This document shows positions 20,037 to 32,036 of a DNA stretch of 64,000 bases, one piece after another. This stretch comes from Saccharina japonica (lineage: Eukaryota > Sar > Phaeophyceae > Laminariales > Laminariaceae): assembly GCA_008828725.1 (NCBI GenBank), contig MEHQ01003893.1:62001-126000 (forward strand). Direction: 5' to 3'. A model generated the notes under the pieces. It saw only the letters and a program-made list of their open reading frames with translations. It did not search any database and was not told the origin of the DNA. A program made the position numbers and the translations under genes. How positions within the stretch are numbered: position 1 is the stretch's first letter; each line of letters opens with the position of its first letter.

Positions 20037-22149
20037 ATAAAGCGGCATGAACTCAATTGCCGGGTCGGTGTTATACATTGCCTTCGCGTTTAGCGTGTTT
20101 TGAAGTCCAGGAAGGATTGCATAGATTTCTGGCTCAAATTGTTCGAATGTCACGGAATGTTGGCATCTCTTCGTTTGTTGCGGTAGACAAAACGTTACAA
20201 GAACCGTTTCATGTGTGCCTGAGACGAAACTGTGTTGCGCTACGATACCAGCCGCTTGCTTCCTGTTTCCGGGCTTTCATGAAGGAAGACCGCAATGGAT
20301 GCTTCCCGTCTTGTCGTTTTGGGTTTTTGGAACAGCAGTTTCTCAGGGTAGTTGCGTGTGACCGCCATATTCTCAGCTGGGCGCTTCGTGCGATGGCCGG
20401 CGCAAATCATGAAACAGAACTAGCCAAAAGGTTTGTTTTCCAATTTTCATTTCAACAACGGCTATATTGGTGATATACAGTACTGAAGCACGTTTCGCGT
20501 ATAGGATGTTAGCCATTACTACTGTAGGTGCGCTCACAAACGAAGACAGTATGTCGCAGGGGTTTCTAGAACTCCGGTTTTGAAAGCATTCCAACCGTCT
20601 GTGCGTGAAGCGCCACCACGCACCCCTGAAACAGAACACGGCAATTCCCATAGTGGTGTACAATGGACCGCCGTTTACTTGTTCGGACCTTTTGGTACAC
20701 CAACAACTCGGCGTTTAGAGTATTTGAGTCTGATAGCTTTTTTCCTGGACAAAAATGAGCGTCCAGCTAATCAAGAATCGACAATTCGAATTGCCAAGCA
20801 CATTTTTGCAAGGCCTTGTTTCCTACCATGAAGATCGCAAATATACGGATATCGGTGCAATCTAGTCCACATTACACATTGATCACACAGACAGATGAGC
20901 GCCGTTTTGATTTCAAGCATTTCAGGTAAGGTACGAAGACCTAGTTTAGACAACTCGTTCGGGTCTAGGCACGGATATTGTTGGCCCCCAGACCGACCAG
21001 CCGTGTATTGCAACTGAAACGGTTGCGATCCTCTGTGCAAGTGCTTCCCAGTCGTCTTCACATAGCCCGAGGGTACGCGGAACACGACCGACGGAAGTAT
21101 CTTGATGAGACCAGGGGTTCCATGTGCTGTGGGATGCATTGCTGCGGACATGTGGTCGTTGTTGGAATATCGTTCATGGCACAGCAATGTCATGTGCATA
21201 TATATATATATATAACCACACCTCGTGGTGACCTGCTGAAATTACCAACGAGCCTTCTCGCCGTTAAAGGTAATGTTATATTTTTTACGAAACCATGACA
21301 CAAGCAAAGCGTTAAATCCGGGACGGTTGGACCTTAGTTTCAAATATTTGTTTCATGAACCGCTCCATTGTTTTGTTTGTTTTTCTCACGCATGCCTACG
21401 TCAATATCGTCATAAGGTGGGAAAACTGATCATGAAGACAAGCTCTCGGGAAGGATCGGTGTTGATGTCGGCGGCAAACAATGGCGACATCGAGTTCTTC
21501 AGGGCGGTGGTAACCTGCTTGACGGAGCAATTAACATCGGAGCAGGTGCGTATGAATCAGATATTTTGATATGTTGGACCCCCCACTGACCAAGTGATGG
21601 GGGGAACATGGTGGACTCTTTTCACGGCGCGTGCTACGATTGCGCATCGTTGGGCGGTAAACATAGCAACAGTACGGGAACCGATGTACTGGGCAACATG
21701 TTTTAGCCTGAGCTGGCTCTTTGCCCATATGTCGTGGGAATACAATTGTTGTTTGCACTGTTCATCGTGATACACCTACCATATAGGACTGTCAATCACC
21801 CGCACCTTCAGTGTTTATTTGAACCGGGCATTGTGTAAGGGTATCTCGTACAGGTGTTTCTGTGTGGATCCCCAGAAATCATAGGTGCACCCTTACCGTG
21901 GCATGCATTTCACAGTAAATGCACGGTCCGCAAACGTTTTGCGACATTTGTTGTGCATCATTTTCATGGACATATAAACCAAAACGATATAGATCGTCAG
22001 TTTAATACACAGTGGTGGTGGTACATTGCCCTTGTTGTTCGAGAGTTTCGAAAATCGTGAAGGATTTCATGTACCACTGGCGAAATATGTCGTTTGATAA
22101 TATCACGGAATGTCAAATGCCGTTCGTTTTATCTACATTATTGAATGCT
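20037..22149 (+). repeat. Array segment 3
   Basis: One unit with the ankyrin exon at 21417. An (AT)n run at 21197-21214 in the intron-like region before the exon is shorter in the duplicate (25384-25396). Confidence 0.7.
21417..21545 (+). CDS. Ankyrin-like exon, copy 4
   Basis: Starts GTG after CATAAG; ends GAGCAG|GTGCGT. Head VGKLIMKTSSREGS, tail VLMSAANNGDIEFFRAVV, TCLTEQLTSEQ. Nearly identical to copies 5 and 6. Across the three, eight codons differ and every difference changes the amino acid. Confidence 0.75.
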
Positions 22150-22726
22150 GCTATTATGTCTTTCTGTAATCGAGTAGCACTATCCAGAGGGTCTCGGCCT
22201 TATATTGCCCTGTGGATAGGTAGACTAGGTGCCGCAACCCGCAGGACACCTGGTCTCATGCCCCAGTACGCTGCGGCCGTGGCACAATCTCGACGCTGTT
22301 CTGGCAGCCATCTAGCCAGCCTACCTGCTGACTTACAATGTTTGAATTACTATCCTGGCAGCTGATCGGTTGCCCTAATCCGTGCCAGTGGTCGCTGGCT
22401 CTTTCTAGAAGATCGGTGCTTAAAAGAGCCACCGACTTTCCGCCACACTCGGGGATGATAGAGTCCAATCCCTGGATTATAAGTCCCTCCTTATATCTAC
22501 AACTCCGACCAACCGAGGACAAAAACGGTGATTTCCCGGGTCGACATTGCCCCGCATGGTATGGAAACCTTACCCCCATCAGTTGATCGCTGATTGGCTG
22601 AGGCTCAACGAGCCAGCGGCACCCAGGGACGATAAGGTCCCATCCCCAGATAAGAAACCCTTCCATAAATAATTCAGTCCCAACGACTCGGGGACGGTAA
22701 CGGACATCGCCCGGGTCGATGTCCGT
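22150..22726 (+). repeat. Satellite modules, truncated copy
   Basis: Same sequence as the starts of 26341-28020 and 47986-49770: CGCAACCCGCAGGACACCTGGTC-type head in two parts, then CCACACTCGGGGATGATAGAGTCC and CCCAGGGACGATAAGGTCCC modules. It stops at a CGTCCGGGACGG junction and passes straight into an array unit, so the break probably used the shared CCGGG sequence. Confidence 0.7.
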
Positions 22727-23458
22727 CCGGGACGGTTTTACCTTACTTTCAAATATTTGTTTAATGAACCGCTCTATTGTTTTGTTTGTTTTCTCACGCA
22801 TGCCTACGTCAATGTGGTCATAAGGTGGAAAAACTGATCTTGAAGACAAGCTCTCGGGAAGGATCGGTGTTGACGTCGGCGGCAAACAATGGCGACATCG
22901 AGTTCTTCAGGGCGGTGGTAACCTGCTTGACGGAGCAATTAACATCGGAGCAGGTGCGTATGAATCAGATATTTTGATGTGTTGGACCCCCCATTGACCA
23001 AGTGATGGGGGGAACATGGTGGACTCTTTTCACGGCGCGTGCTACGATTGCGCATCGTTGGGCGGTAAACATAGCAACAATATGGGCACCGATTTACTGG
23101 GCAACATATTTTAGCCTGAGCTGGCTCTTTGCCCATATGTCGTGGGAATAAAATTGTTGTTTGCACTGATCATCGTGATACACCTACCATATAGGACTGT
23201 CAATCACCCGCACCTTCAGTGTTTATTTGAACCGGGCATTGTGTAAGGGTATCTCGTACCGGTGTTTCTGTGTGGATCCCCAGAAATCATAGGTGCACCC
23301 TTACCGTGGCATGCATTTCACAGTAAATGCACGGACAGCAAACGTTTTGCGACATTTGTTGTGCATCATTTTCATGGACATCTAAACCAAAACGGTATAG
23401 ATCGTCAGTTTAATACACAGTGGTGGTGGTACATTGCCCTTGTTGTTCCAGCTTTTCG
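22727..23458 (+). repeat. Nested duplication of array sequence (~1.41-kb offset)
   Basis: Repeats 21318-22055 after the satellite fragment, including an ankyrin exon at 22825. It ends at 23458 where the second 4.18-kb copy starts inside the hAT-like element. Confidence 0.8.
22825..22953 (+). CDS. Ankyrin-like exon, copy 5
   Basis: Head VEKLILKTSSREGS, then VLTSAANNGDIEFFRAVV and TCLTEQLTSEQ. Differs from copy 4 at three codons, all replacements (GGA/GAA, ATG/TTG, ATG/ACG). Borders TAAG and CAG|GTGCGT. Confidence 0.75.
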
Positions 23459-24223
23459 GTATGTTCTGCCAGTACTACTGTACTGGCTGAGGGGGCTGCC
23501 AGGGTTCCAGTACTTCGACTATTTACGTACGTCCTACAATAACGCCTCATTAAACAGCGGAAACCCAACCAAATTCACGGCGTAAAGAGCAGAGAGGGCA
23601 CGCAGAACAGTTGCCATCAGCGTAGAGCTCAAGAAACGTACTTCGCATAACATTAACTCGATAACTTCGGGATTTGTTTGTTAGTTTTTTATTTTTTTTC
23701 GTCGGAGAGTCTGAGTAACCATCATGTTTGGAACAATATAAATGGATATGTACGTGAATATTTCCGTCTCTGAGGCCGCGATTGCGCAAATTGTAGCGAT
23801 TCGGTATTGCACACTTCAAACACGTTTTTGAACTCGTGTCCCACCTTTTCGGTATCCAGGCTGCGTGCTGCTGTGTGCCGTACTTCCGCACACTCATGTC
23901 CATCATACGCTTTGCTCGCTTTTGCTTTTTTTTATTTTTATTTTTTTCTTAGTCAATCTACCACCAAATTGCATTTGAAATGGTCCACAAACGACGTATT
24001 GTTTAGCTTTAGTGAAGCCAAAAAGCGTAAAAACGTGTTCCAGCAGACCGCCTCCAGCGGGGCCCTCCGGGGGTGCCTCCGGCGGGGCCCCCATCAACAG
24101 CCGGGGGGGGGCAGGGGTCGCGGCTTCGCCGGGACCACCAGTGCACTGGTCGGGTCCAGTGTACTGGCATATGACGCAGCCAGTACATACTGTACTGGCT
24201 AGGGATACCAGGGCCCAGCCCTA
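23459..24223. mobile_element. hAT-like element, copy 2, left end missing
   Basis: Right TIR ACCAGGGCCCAGCCCTA ends at 24223 and is followed by ATAAAGCGG, as in copy 1. The left TIR is absent because the duplication breakpoint falls inside the element. It was therefore copied passively and should not be mobile. Confidence 0.75.
23550..23906 (-). CDS. ORF inside hAT-like element, copy 2
   Basis: 118 codons, same frame as 19373-19723. Differences include C for G (SKTCLKC against SKTGLKC) and an altered Lys-rich linker. Staying open after duplication is weak support for coding given the short age. Confidence 0.2.
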   Translation of the reverse strand: MMDMSVRKYGTQQHAAWIPKRWDTSSKTCLKCAIPNRYNLRNRGLRDGNIHVHIHLYCSKHDGYSDSPTKKNKKLTNKSRSYRVNVMRSTFLELYADGNCSACPLCSLRREFGWVSAV

Positions 24224-26340
24224 ATAAAGCGGCATGAACTCAATTGCCGGGTCGGTGTTATACATTGCCTTCGCGTTTAGCGTGTTTTGAAGTCCAGGAA
24301 GGATTGCATAGATTTCTGGCTCAAATTGTTCGAGATGTCACGGAATGTGGCATCCCTTTCGTTGTGCGGGTAGACGAAACGTTACAAGGAACCGTTTCAT
24401 GGTGGCCTAGACGAAACTGCATTGGCGCTACGATACCAGCCGCTTGCTTCCTGTTGCCGGGCTTCTCATGAAGGAAGACTGTCAATGGATGCTTCCCGTC
24501 TTGTCGTTTTGGGGTTTTTGGAACAGCAGTTTCTCAGGGTAGTTGCGTGTGACCGCCATATTTTCAGCTGGGCGTTCGTGCGATGGCCGGCGCAAATCAT
24601 GAAACAGAACTAGCCAAAAGGTTTGTTTTCCAATTTCCTTTCACCAACGGCTATATTGGTGATATACAGTACTGAAGCACGTTTCGCGTATAGGATGTTA
24701 GCCATTACTACTGTAGGTGCGCTCACAAACGAAGACAGTTGTCGCAGGGGGTTTCTAGAACCTCGGTTTGAAAGCATTCCAACCGTCTGTGCGTGAAGCG
24801 CCACCACGCACCCCTGAAACAGAACACGGCAATTCCCATAGTGGTGTACAATGGACCGCCGTTCACTTGTTCGGACCTTTTGGTACACCAACAACTCGGC
24901 GGTTATAGTATTTGAGTCTGATAGCATTTTTCCTGGACAAAAATGAGCGTCCAGCTAATCAAGAATCGACAATTCGAATTGCCAAGCAATTTTTTGCAAG
25001 GCCTTGTTTCCTACCATGAACATCGCAAATATACGGATATCGGTGCAATCTAGTCCACATTACACATTGATGACACAGACAGATGAGCGCCGTTTTGATT
25101 TCAAGCATTTCAGGTAAGGTACGAATACCTAGTTTAGACAACTCGTTCGGGTCTAGGCACGGATATTGTTGGCCCCCAGACCGACCAGCCGTGAATTGGA
25201 ACTGAAACGGTTGCGATCCTCTGTGCAAGTGCTTCCCAGTCGTCTTCACATAGCCCGAGGGTACGCGGAACACGACGGACGGAAGTATCTTGATGAGACC
25301 AGGGGATCCATGTGCTGTGGGATGCATTGCTGCGGACATGTGGTCGTTGTTGGAATATCGTTCATGGCACAGCAATGTCATGTGCATATATATATAACCA
25401 CACCTCGTGGTGACCTGCTGAAATTACCAACGAGCCTTCTTGCCGTTTAAGGCAATGTTATATTTTTCACGAAACCATGACACAAGCAAAGCGTTAAATC
25501 CGGGACGGTTGGACCTTAGTTTCAACTATTTGTTTCATGAACCGCTCTGTTGTTTTTTTGTTTTTCTCACGCATGCCTTCGTCAGTATCATCATAAGGTG
25601 GAAAAACTGGTCTTGACGACAAGATCTCGGGAAGGATCGGTGTTGATGTCGGCGGCAAACAATGGCGACATCAATTTCTTCAGGGCGGTGGTAACCTACT
25701 TGACGGAGCAATTAACATCGGAGCAGGTGCGTATGAATCAGATATTTTGATATGTTGGACCCCCCACTGACCAAGTGACGGGGGGAACATGGTGGACTCT
25801 TTTCACGGCTTGTGCTACGATTGCCCATCGTTGGGCGGTAAACATAGCAACAGTATGGGAACCGATTTACTGGGCAACATATTTTAGCCTGAGCTGGCTC
25901 TTTACCCATATGTCGTTGGAATACAATTGTGGTTTGCACTGTGCATCGTGATACACCTACCATATAGGACTGTCAATCACCCGCACCTTCAGTGTATATT
26001 TGAACCGGGCATTGTGTAAGGGTATCTCGTACAGGTGTTTCTTTGTGGATCCCCAGAAATCATAGGTGCACCCTTACCGTGCCATGCATTTCACAGTAAA
26101 TGCACGGACAGCAAACGTTTTGCGACGTTTGTTGTGCATCATTTTCATGGACATCTAAACGAAAACGGTATAGATCGTCAGTTTAATACACAGTGGTGGT
26201 GGTACATTGCCCTTGTTGTTCCAGCGTTTCGAAAATCGTGAAGGATTTCATGTGCCACTGGCAAAATATGTCGTTTGATATATCACGGAATGTCAAATGC
26301 CGTTCGTTTAATCCTCATTATTGAATGCTGCTATTATGAC
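24224..26340 (+). repeat. Array segment 4
   Basis: Duplicate of 20037-22149 with the ankyrin exon at 25598. Minus-strand ORFs here (for example 24959-25387, 142 codons, also open in the 20771-21199 duplicate) cross the conserved E/F blocks; the E-block minus frame ELSKLGIRTLPEMLEI keeps its hydrophobic pattern in many units. Confidence 0.7.
25598..25726 (+). CDS. Ankyrin-like exon, copy 6
   Basis: Head VEKLVLTTRSREGS, then VLMSAANNGDINFFRAVV and TYLTEQLTSEQ. Compared with copy 4 there are eight base changes in seven codons, none synonymous, including a two-base GAG to AAT change in helix 2. Borders ATAAG and CAG|GTGCGT. Confidence 0.75.
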
Positions 26341-28020
26341 TTTCTGTAATCGAGTAGCACTATCCAGGGGGTCTCGGCCTTATCTTGCCCTGTGGATAGG
26401 TAGACTAGGTGCCGCAACCCGCAGAACACCTGGTCTCATGCCCCAGTAAGCTGCGGCCGTGGCACAATCTCGACGCTGTTCTGGCAGCCATCTAGCCAGC
26501 CTACCTGCTGACTTACAATGTTTGAATTACTATCCTGGCAGCTGATCGGTTGCCCTAATCCGTGCCAGTGGTCGCTGGCTCTTTCTAGAAAATCGGTGTA
26601 TAAAAGAGTCACCGACTTTCCGCCACACCCGGGGATGATAGAGTACAATCCCAAGTTTATAAGTCCCTCCTTATATCTACAACTCCGACCAACCGAGGAC
26701 CAAAACGGTGATTTCCTGGGTCGACATTGCCCCGCACGGTATGGAAACCTTACCCCCATCAGTTGATCGCTGATTGGCTGAGGCTCAGCGAGCCAGCGGC
26801 ACCCAGGGACGATAAGGTCCAATCCCCAGATAAGAAACCCCATAAATAATTCAATTCCAACGACTCGGGGACGGTAACGGACATCGCCCGGGTCGATACC
26901 GCGCCGGTAGGTGCTGAAACCCCAGCCCCACGGGCTAATTTACGTTTGATTGGATCTCATGGAGCCAGCACGTAGGGAGGGTGGTCCCGAGGGTCTCTTC
27001 GCACCCAGAGATTATATGATCCCATCTCCTGGTCAGAAGTCCTACCAAACATCTACAACTCTGAAGACCCGGGGACGCTAATAAACATCTCCCGGGTCGA
27101 TACGCCCCCACAAGGTATGGAAACCCCAACCCCACAGGGTAATTAAAAAATTACGGTTGCCTGCCTATCTTATAGCCAGCGTGCGGCGAGAGTTGCCCCT
27201 CGGGGCAACACCGAATCTCCGCCGAACCCTGGGATGAAAACGTCCGATTCCCAGTTCAGTAATCCTTTCCCCGTGTCGATAACGTCCCGCGAGGTGTGGA
27301 AACCCCACCACCACTGGAGGATTGAGGATTTGGCTGTGGCGCTGGGGTTGATAGCACAGAGCGATGGTCACTCCTCGGGGCAACGGCGAGGCCCCGCCGC
27401 ACCCGGGGAGGATAAACTCCCGCCCCCAGGTGACACATCATTCCATACATCTACAACTCCAAAGACACGGGGACCAAACGGACATCCCCCGGGTCGATAC
27501 GACCCCACAAGGGGTTGAAGGCCTACGCCACCCCTTCCATATATCTACAACTCCATCAACCCGGCGACGAAAAAAGACATATTCCATGTCGATACGGTCC
27601 CGCAAGGCGTGGAAACCCCCATTCCACGGGCTGATTTACCGTTGGCTGTCTTTCATGGAGCCAGCTCGCTGCACTAGTTGCCCGTCGGGGCAGCGGCGTA
27701 GTCCGGCCTCGCCCAGGGATGATATCGGCCCATCACCGGATTAGAAGTCCCTGCGGACATCTACCACTCCAACAACCCTTGGACGCAAACAGACACCCCA
27801 CGGGTCAATACCACCCCGCAAGGTGTAAAACCCCCAACCCCACGGGCTGATCCGCGTTTCGGTTGGGAATCATGGTCGATGTTGCGCTGCACCCGGGGAT
27901 GGTAAGGCCCAATGTCCGAATCATATACCCTTCAATACATATACACCTTTAACAAAACCGGACACCCCCCGGATCGATAGGGCCCCCCAGGTTGGTTCTA
28001 TATTTTCGGTCCAGAGTGGT
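26341..28020 (+). repeat. GC-rich satellite-like modules (composite block A)
   Basis: Modules of roughly 170-310 bp repeat the order CCCGGGGATGATAA-GTCC, CATCTACAACTCCAACAACC, GGGTCGATACC, CGCAAGGTGTGGAAACCCC, CCCCACGGGCTGATT, CATGGAGCCAGC and TTGCCCCTCGGGGCAACGGC. Starts near 26630, 26802, 27001, 27227, 27401, 27712 and 27893. Stop-free readings on both strands are by-products. Tandem amplification of one module is the simplest origin. Confidence 0.75.
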
Positions 28021-28174
28021 ATTATACATCACAGAACACTGTGAATACGAATGTACCACACCAGGAACTTACATACTACTATGGGCAACGCAAAGCTAGC
28101 GCCACAGGAGGAGCCGTGGCGGTACCGCTAGGTGGTATTAAATATTAACAGTACGAATCGCAGCCCTTGATACA

Positions 28175-28228
28175 CACCTGTCTTCACATCAAACCCGTTC
28201 TTCCTACCCAACTACATCCGTAGTACAC
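28175..28228 (+). repeat. Tail repeat T1, left part (interrupted by LTR element)
   Basis: CCCGTTCTTCCTACCCAACT and TAGTACAC belong to a ~170-bp repeat that continues at 32602 after the LTR element. Other copies are at 34935-35075, 49940-50130, 52770-52945 and a diverged one at 53060-53230. Confidence 0.65.
28224..28228. repeat. Target site duplication, left (TACAC)
   Basis: TACAC directly before the TG of the left LTR; the matching TACAC is at 32602-32606. The unoccupied sister site has one TACAC at 49991-49995. Confidence 0.9.
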
Positions 28229-28782
28229 TGAAAGAATGACGCGTGTGTCGAGGCTCTGTCTCTACGGAGAGAGATGGCAGAGGTGGCATCGAAGTGTCTG
28301 TGAAGATCACTTGTGTAGAAGAAGCAAAGTCATAGTTTGAATAGGCGCTTATGTGGCCATAATGGAAAGAAGATTGACCTCAGGGAGATCAATGGAAAAG
28401 GAAGAAGAGAAGAGAAGAAGAGGGAAGAGAGGAGTGGAGTAGAGTTGAGTAGAGAGTGATCGAGGTGGGCGATGCTTGCACCTGATCATCCCGGTATAAT
28501 GCCCATGCTACGGGCAGTTACATTCTACCGTATTTGGTACTGTTCCCTGTAATGTTCTCTACAACGTTATAGTAACATTCTAGCAACGTTCTCAGCATCG
28601 TTCCTGATGAAGATGTTTGGGACAAACAATGTGGCGCACTACGAGTAAGACAAACTCGTAATCTATCCGCATATTTGCAATAACCCGAATATCTAGACTA
28701 AGATACTCATATGCTCGTATCAGTGCGTAGTGACTGTACATCACAATAGATACGTATGGGTCTCAACGTCCATATGCTAACA
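28229..28782 (-). repeat. LTR, left (3' LTR in element orientation)
   Basis: 554 bp, starts TGAAAGAATGACGCG and ends TATGCTAACA. It has a purine-rich tract (28391-28457) and repeated AACGTTCT-like motifs at about 28550-28600. Confidence 0.9.
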
Positions 28783-28794
28783 CGCCCCCGTGAT
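28783..28794 (-). promoter_or_regulatory. Possible polypurine tract
   Basis: On the minus strand ATCACGGGGGCG abuts the TG of the 3' LTR, where the plus-strand primer is expected. It is short and not purely purine. Similar GGGGGCG runs occur about every 300 bp inside (29100, 29457, 29714, 30043), so this identification is uncertain. Confidence 0.35.
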
Positions 28795-31700
28795 GAAAGT
28801 CAGTAGCTAGAGTAATGCCTACGGTGTGGAAACCTGATACTCAAAAATCAAAATGAACGAGTGAAGAATGAAAGAATGGTACAACATATTCAGTCCTGCG
28901 CGAATGCAGCGGCAATATGGAAAACAGTAAACACAAAGTTCACTACATATTCAGTCCCGTGTGATGACGGTGACGATATGGCTGTACTCATGTCGGAAAA
29001 GCTAATGGTAGTTGTGCATGACTACTGAGTCATAGTGCACGACACTGAGTCAAAACCTACAATGAAAAGCGTAGAAAGTTATCTGCTGTACTTGCAACCC
29101 GCCCCCTCAATTGAATGCTACAATGATAGAGCTACGGAAATGGTACGTAATCTTGCAGAAACAAAGAAAGTCGGTGGGTGTGTACGCAGACAAAAATAGC
29201 AATGACCTACTGTATGTACCAGTACGTGTGAATACTCATTTGTCCAGCAATCAACATAGGATAGTTGAAGAGACAATTGATAAAACTGAGACGTGTGTCC
29301 AGTGTGGAGTATAGACGAGCGTACGTACTCATATGAACCCTACAGAGTAGTACCTGGTGTAAGCAAAGTCAAAGAAGAAAACTAATCGTGGTGTGAATAC
29401 CAGCGATGTATACTCTAGAAAAGAAGCGTCAACCCGTATAATGGGTGTGTTCAACTCGCCCCCTGAATAGATACCTAGAGTAACATGAAATCCAAGTAGA
29501 AACTGATGACATTCGTCAAGTACAGCGAAAAGTGCACTGTTCAGTTGTGTACATGTATGTACGTACGTACTCGTAATATATCTACAAGTAACGATAGTAC
29601 AGCAATAGACTACGTTGGGCGCAATCGTATCGCAAAATTGATGCTGTGGTGTTGACCAGCGAGCAAAATCTTATCAAAGAAAGCGTAAGAAAGTATCTAC
29701 TATACCTATGTTACGCCTCCCCCCCAATGGATCTTAGGACTAAGAAATCGAACGAAATCGAAAAGAAAACGTGTGGACGTATACTCGTACAGGTATGTGT
29801 CCAGCTACATACTGATATGTGTGAAATACATTCAGCATTGTGAGTGAAGTGTGTATTTAGGATACGTACTCAAAGAAAAGAAAGCTGTGGAAAGCTAAGG
29901 AACAACCGATAACAAAAGGCAGATGTGTGTATCCGTGACGGCATACAGAAGTGCTCATCATGTGTGATCTTGCGTAGAACGTACTCGTGTGAAAATACTC
30001 TACGTACAACAAAGCCAACAGAGGGAAAGTACAAAAAGATACACCCCCCACCAAAACCAAGGTAAAGAAGAGACGCAACGAATGCGCATGATGATGACGA
30101 TCGTGATCGTCGTTCTCCTAGCTGGTGTCGCGGAGACCTTGTTGAACATGTAGTACTCGTAGTAGTGTTGAAAATAAGTGGTGCTGCTGTTGATGATATT
30201 CTGCAGGCTGTCTTGTTGTGAAGAACTAGTCGAAGCATAGCAGACTGAGATGTACGAGTAGATAGAAGATGGCTGTGAGATTATGCTGATTGCGATGAAG
30301 AGCTGACGAGGTGGTGAAGACCTGTCCCCGTAGTCAGTCCGTAGTGTGTGCTGCCTGCGCCGTTTTGCTCGAAGTGTTGAGTGCCGGTAGGTGTTGTTGC
30401 GATTGCGCCGCTTGTTGCGGTGCAATATAAAAAATCGCCAGGAATGCCACAAGAAAATATTGGAAATCCCTTGTTTGCTTTGGGAAAAATGAGCAAATCC
30501 CCCCAGAGTGGTGTTCACGTTTCAGCGTCGATGTCGCCGAATACGTAGCTGGTCCCAAATGCGATGGAGATGGTGATAGCCAGCTGCTTGATGAACGCTT
30601 TGGTGGTGATGCCCAGAAGCTTAATCCTGGTGAGATCTCGGGCGGCCGTCTTTTCGCCTCCGATTCTTGAAGAAGAACTTGAAAAGCAAACTTTGAATGA
30701 ATTGCTGCAGATGAGCTGAAAATGCTGTAGAAGTCGTAGGATTGCTGTTGGTGTACTAGTCGTAGGTGCAGATACCTTCTCGAAGCAGTGATGTTGCAGC
30801 CCTTGCAGCAGTAGTCGAAGTAGATGTAGATCCTGGTGATATAAACTGAAGAAGTTGCGAAGATGAAGCGCTGAGGATACCTTCTGGAATCAACGATGAT
30901 GATGATGGCGAAGCTCAGCAGCTATGAGGTGGCAGATGAAGAACTTGAAGTCCCTCGTATGATGTTGGAGTGATGCTCGTACAGCAGTAGTCGTAGTAGA
31001 CGTAGAAGCTGATAGTAGCAGATAAACCGACAGGAGTTCTCTCCCGTGGCAGGCTAAGTTGCCGAATGCATCAACGGCCTGGCTGCGTGATGCAACGCTG
31101 GTTGGCCTTTTTCCCCATATGAAATGGAGATGGATGCTGATTTTTCCTTCGAGTCTGAATTCGTATTTCCGCGTGAAAGCGTGAAATCGTTGCTGGAAAA
31201 GGAGGCATTGAGTTTGAATTCGTGCTTTCGCCTAAAAGCGTGAAGCTGATGCTGGAAAAGGATAGTAGGAGGTAACCCCCCGATGCTACGCTGGGTAGCA
31301 GATTCGTCAACGACCTGGCTGTTTGATTCAGCACGTGTAGGTCTACTTCGCAATGCTTGCTCAAGGATGAATCTATTTGTACGTACTTCGTGCATCGTGG
31401 CCTGAAGGAACGGTTTTAATAACGACTTTATGCGTTTAAATAGCGAAGAGCCGGCTCGAGACTAACTTTAGTTGTGATGGCGACGGAACAGCAGGTCTTA
31501 TAACGTTTTTTCATGCTTTACAGCGTGGAAGTAGCGCGGAGCTAGCTTCGCGTGTGATGAGCAGAAATAGTTTCGTGACTTGTTTCGCGCTTACAGCTTC
31601 AAAGTATCATAGTATCGAAAACATAGCTTTGCGTGTGAAGTTACAAAAAATAGTCGGTGGCATATTTTTTTTGCAATTCCAGCGTGAAAACATGTTGAAT

Positions 31701-32036
31701 GTACGAGTACAAGTTTCGCGTGAGAAGCGTGAAACCGGACTCATTACTCGTACGTGCTACCCGCGTAAAAGCGTGACAGCAGTCTCCTTACCTGCCTCAC
31801 GCGTGGAAGCGTGAAAGCAGTACTCCTTGTAGTAACCCTGTTGAACGAAGTTGATGAAAATCGATGATGAGAGTCCACGTCGATGTTGTCGGGTAGATGA
31901 TGATCTTCTGGTTTTTGGAGCAAAAACCGTATTCCTCCGCAGTGAAAAACTTGAAATTTCTTCGAAATGTAGAACGTGACGCGCTCGCCGGGAGACGTCG
32001 TTCCGTGGTGCCAGTCGGTGCGTAGACCAAAGTCGA

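Larger units (their letters stand above)
19282..23458 (+). repeat. Tandem segmental duplication, first copy (~4177 bp)
   Basis: From GTATGTTCTGCCAGTAC at 19282 the sequence repeats from 23459 with a few percent divergence. The start lies 20 bp inside the hAT-like element, so the second copy of that element lacks its left TIR. The first copy contains an additional nested duplication of about 1.41 kb (21318-22726) with a satellite fragment inside it. Confidence 0.8.
23459..26860 (+). repeat. Tandem segmental duplication, second copy
   Basis: Parallel to 19282-22700. It lacks the nested 1.41-kb duplication and instead continues through the full satellite array to 28020. So the short form at 22150-22726 is best read as a deletion or duplication product of this longer form. 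Confidence 0.7.

Noticed and set aside
22256..22885. 209-codon minus ORF across satellite and array
   Set aside because: It crosses the satellite-array junction at 22727 and is a reading of GC-rich satellite modules; the equivalent in 26436-26843 differs in length and frame use.
21531..25963. Minus-strand ORFs of 75-83 codons (starting MQTTI...) repeated after three ankyrin exons
   Set aside because: They lie in the presumed introns of very recent duplicates. The frame is not kept in the older units, so conservation only reflects recent copying.
30000..30518. 172-codon minus ORF inside the LTR element as a possible gag or pol
   Set aside because: Composition is driven by triplet repeats (TAGTAG, GATGATG), all three minus frames are partly open, and no CCHC, DTG or YxDD motif is present.
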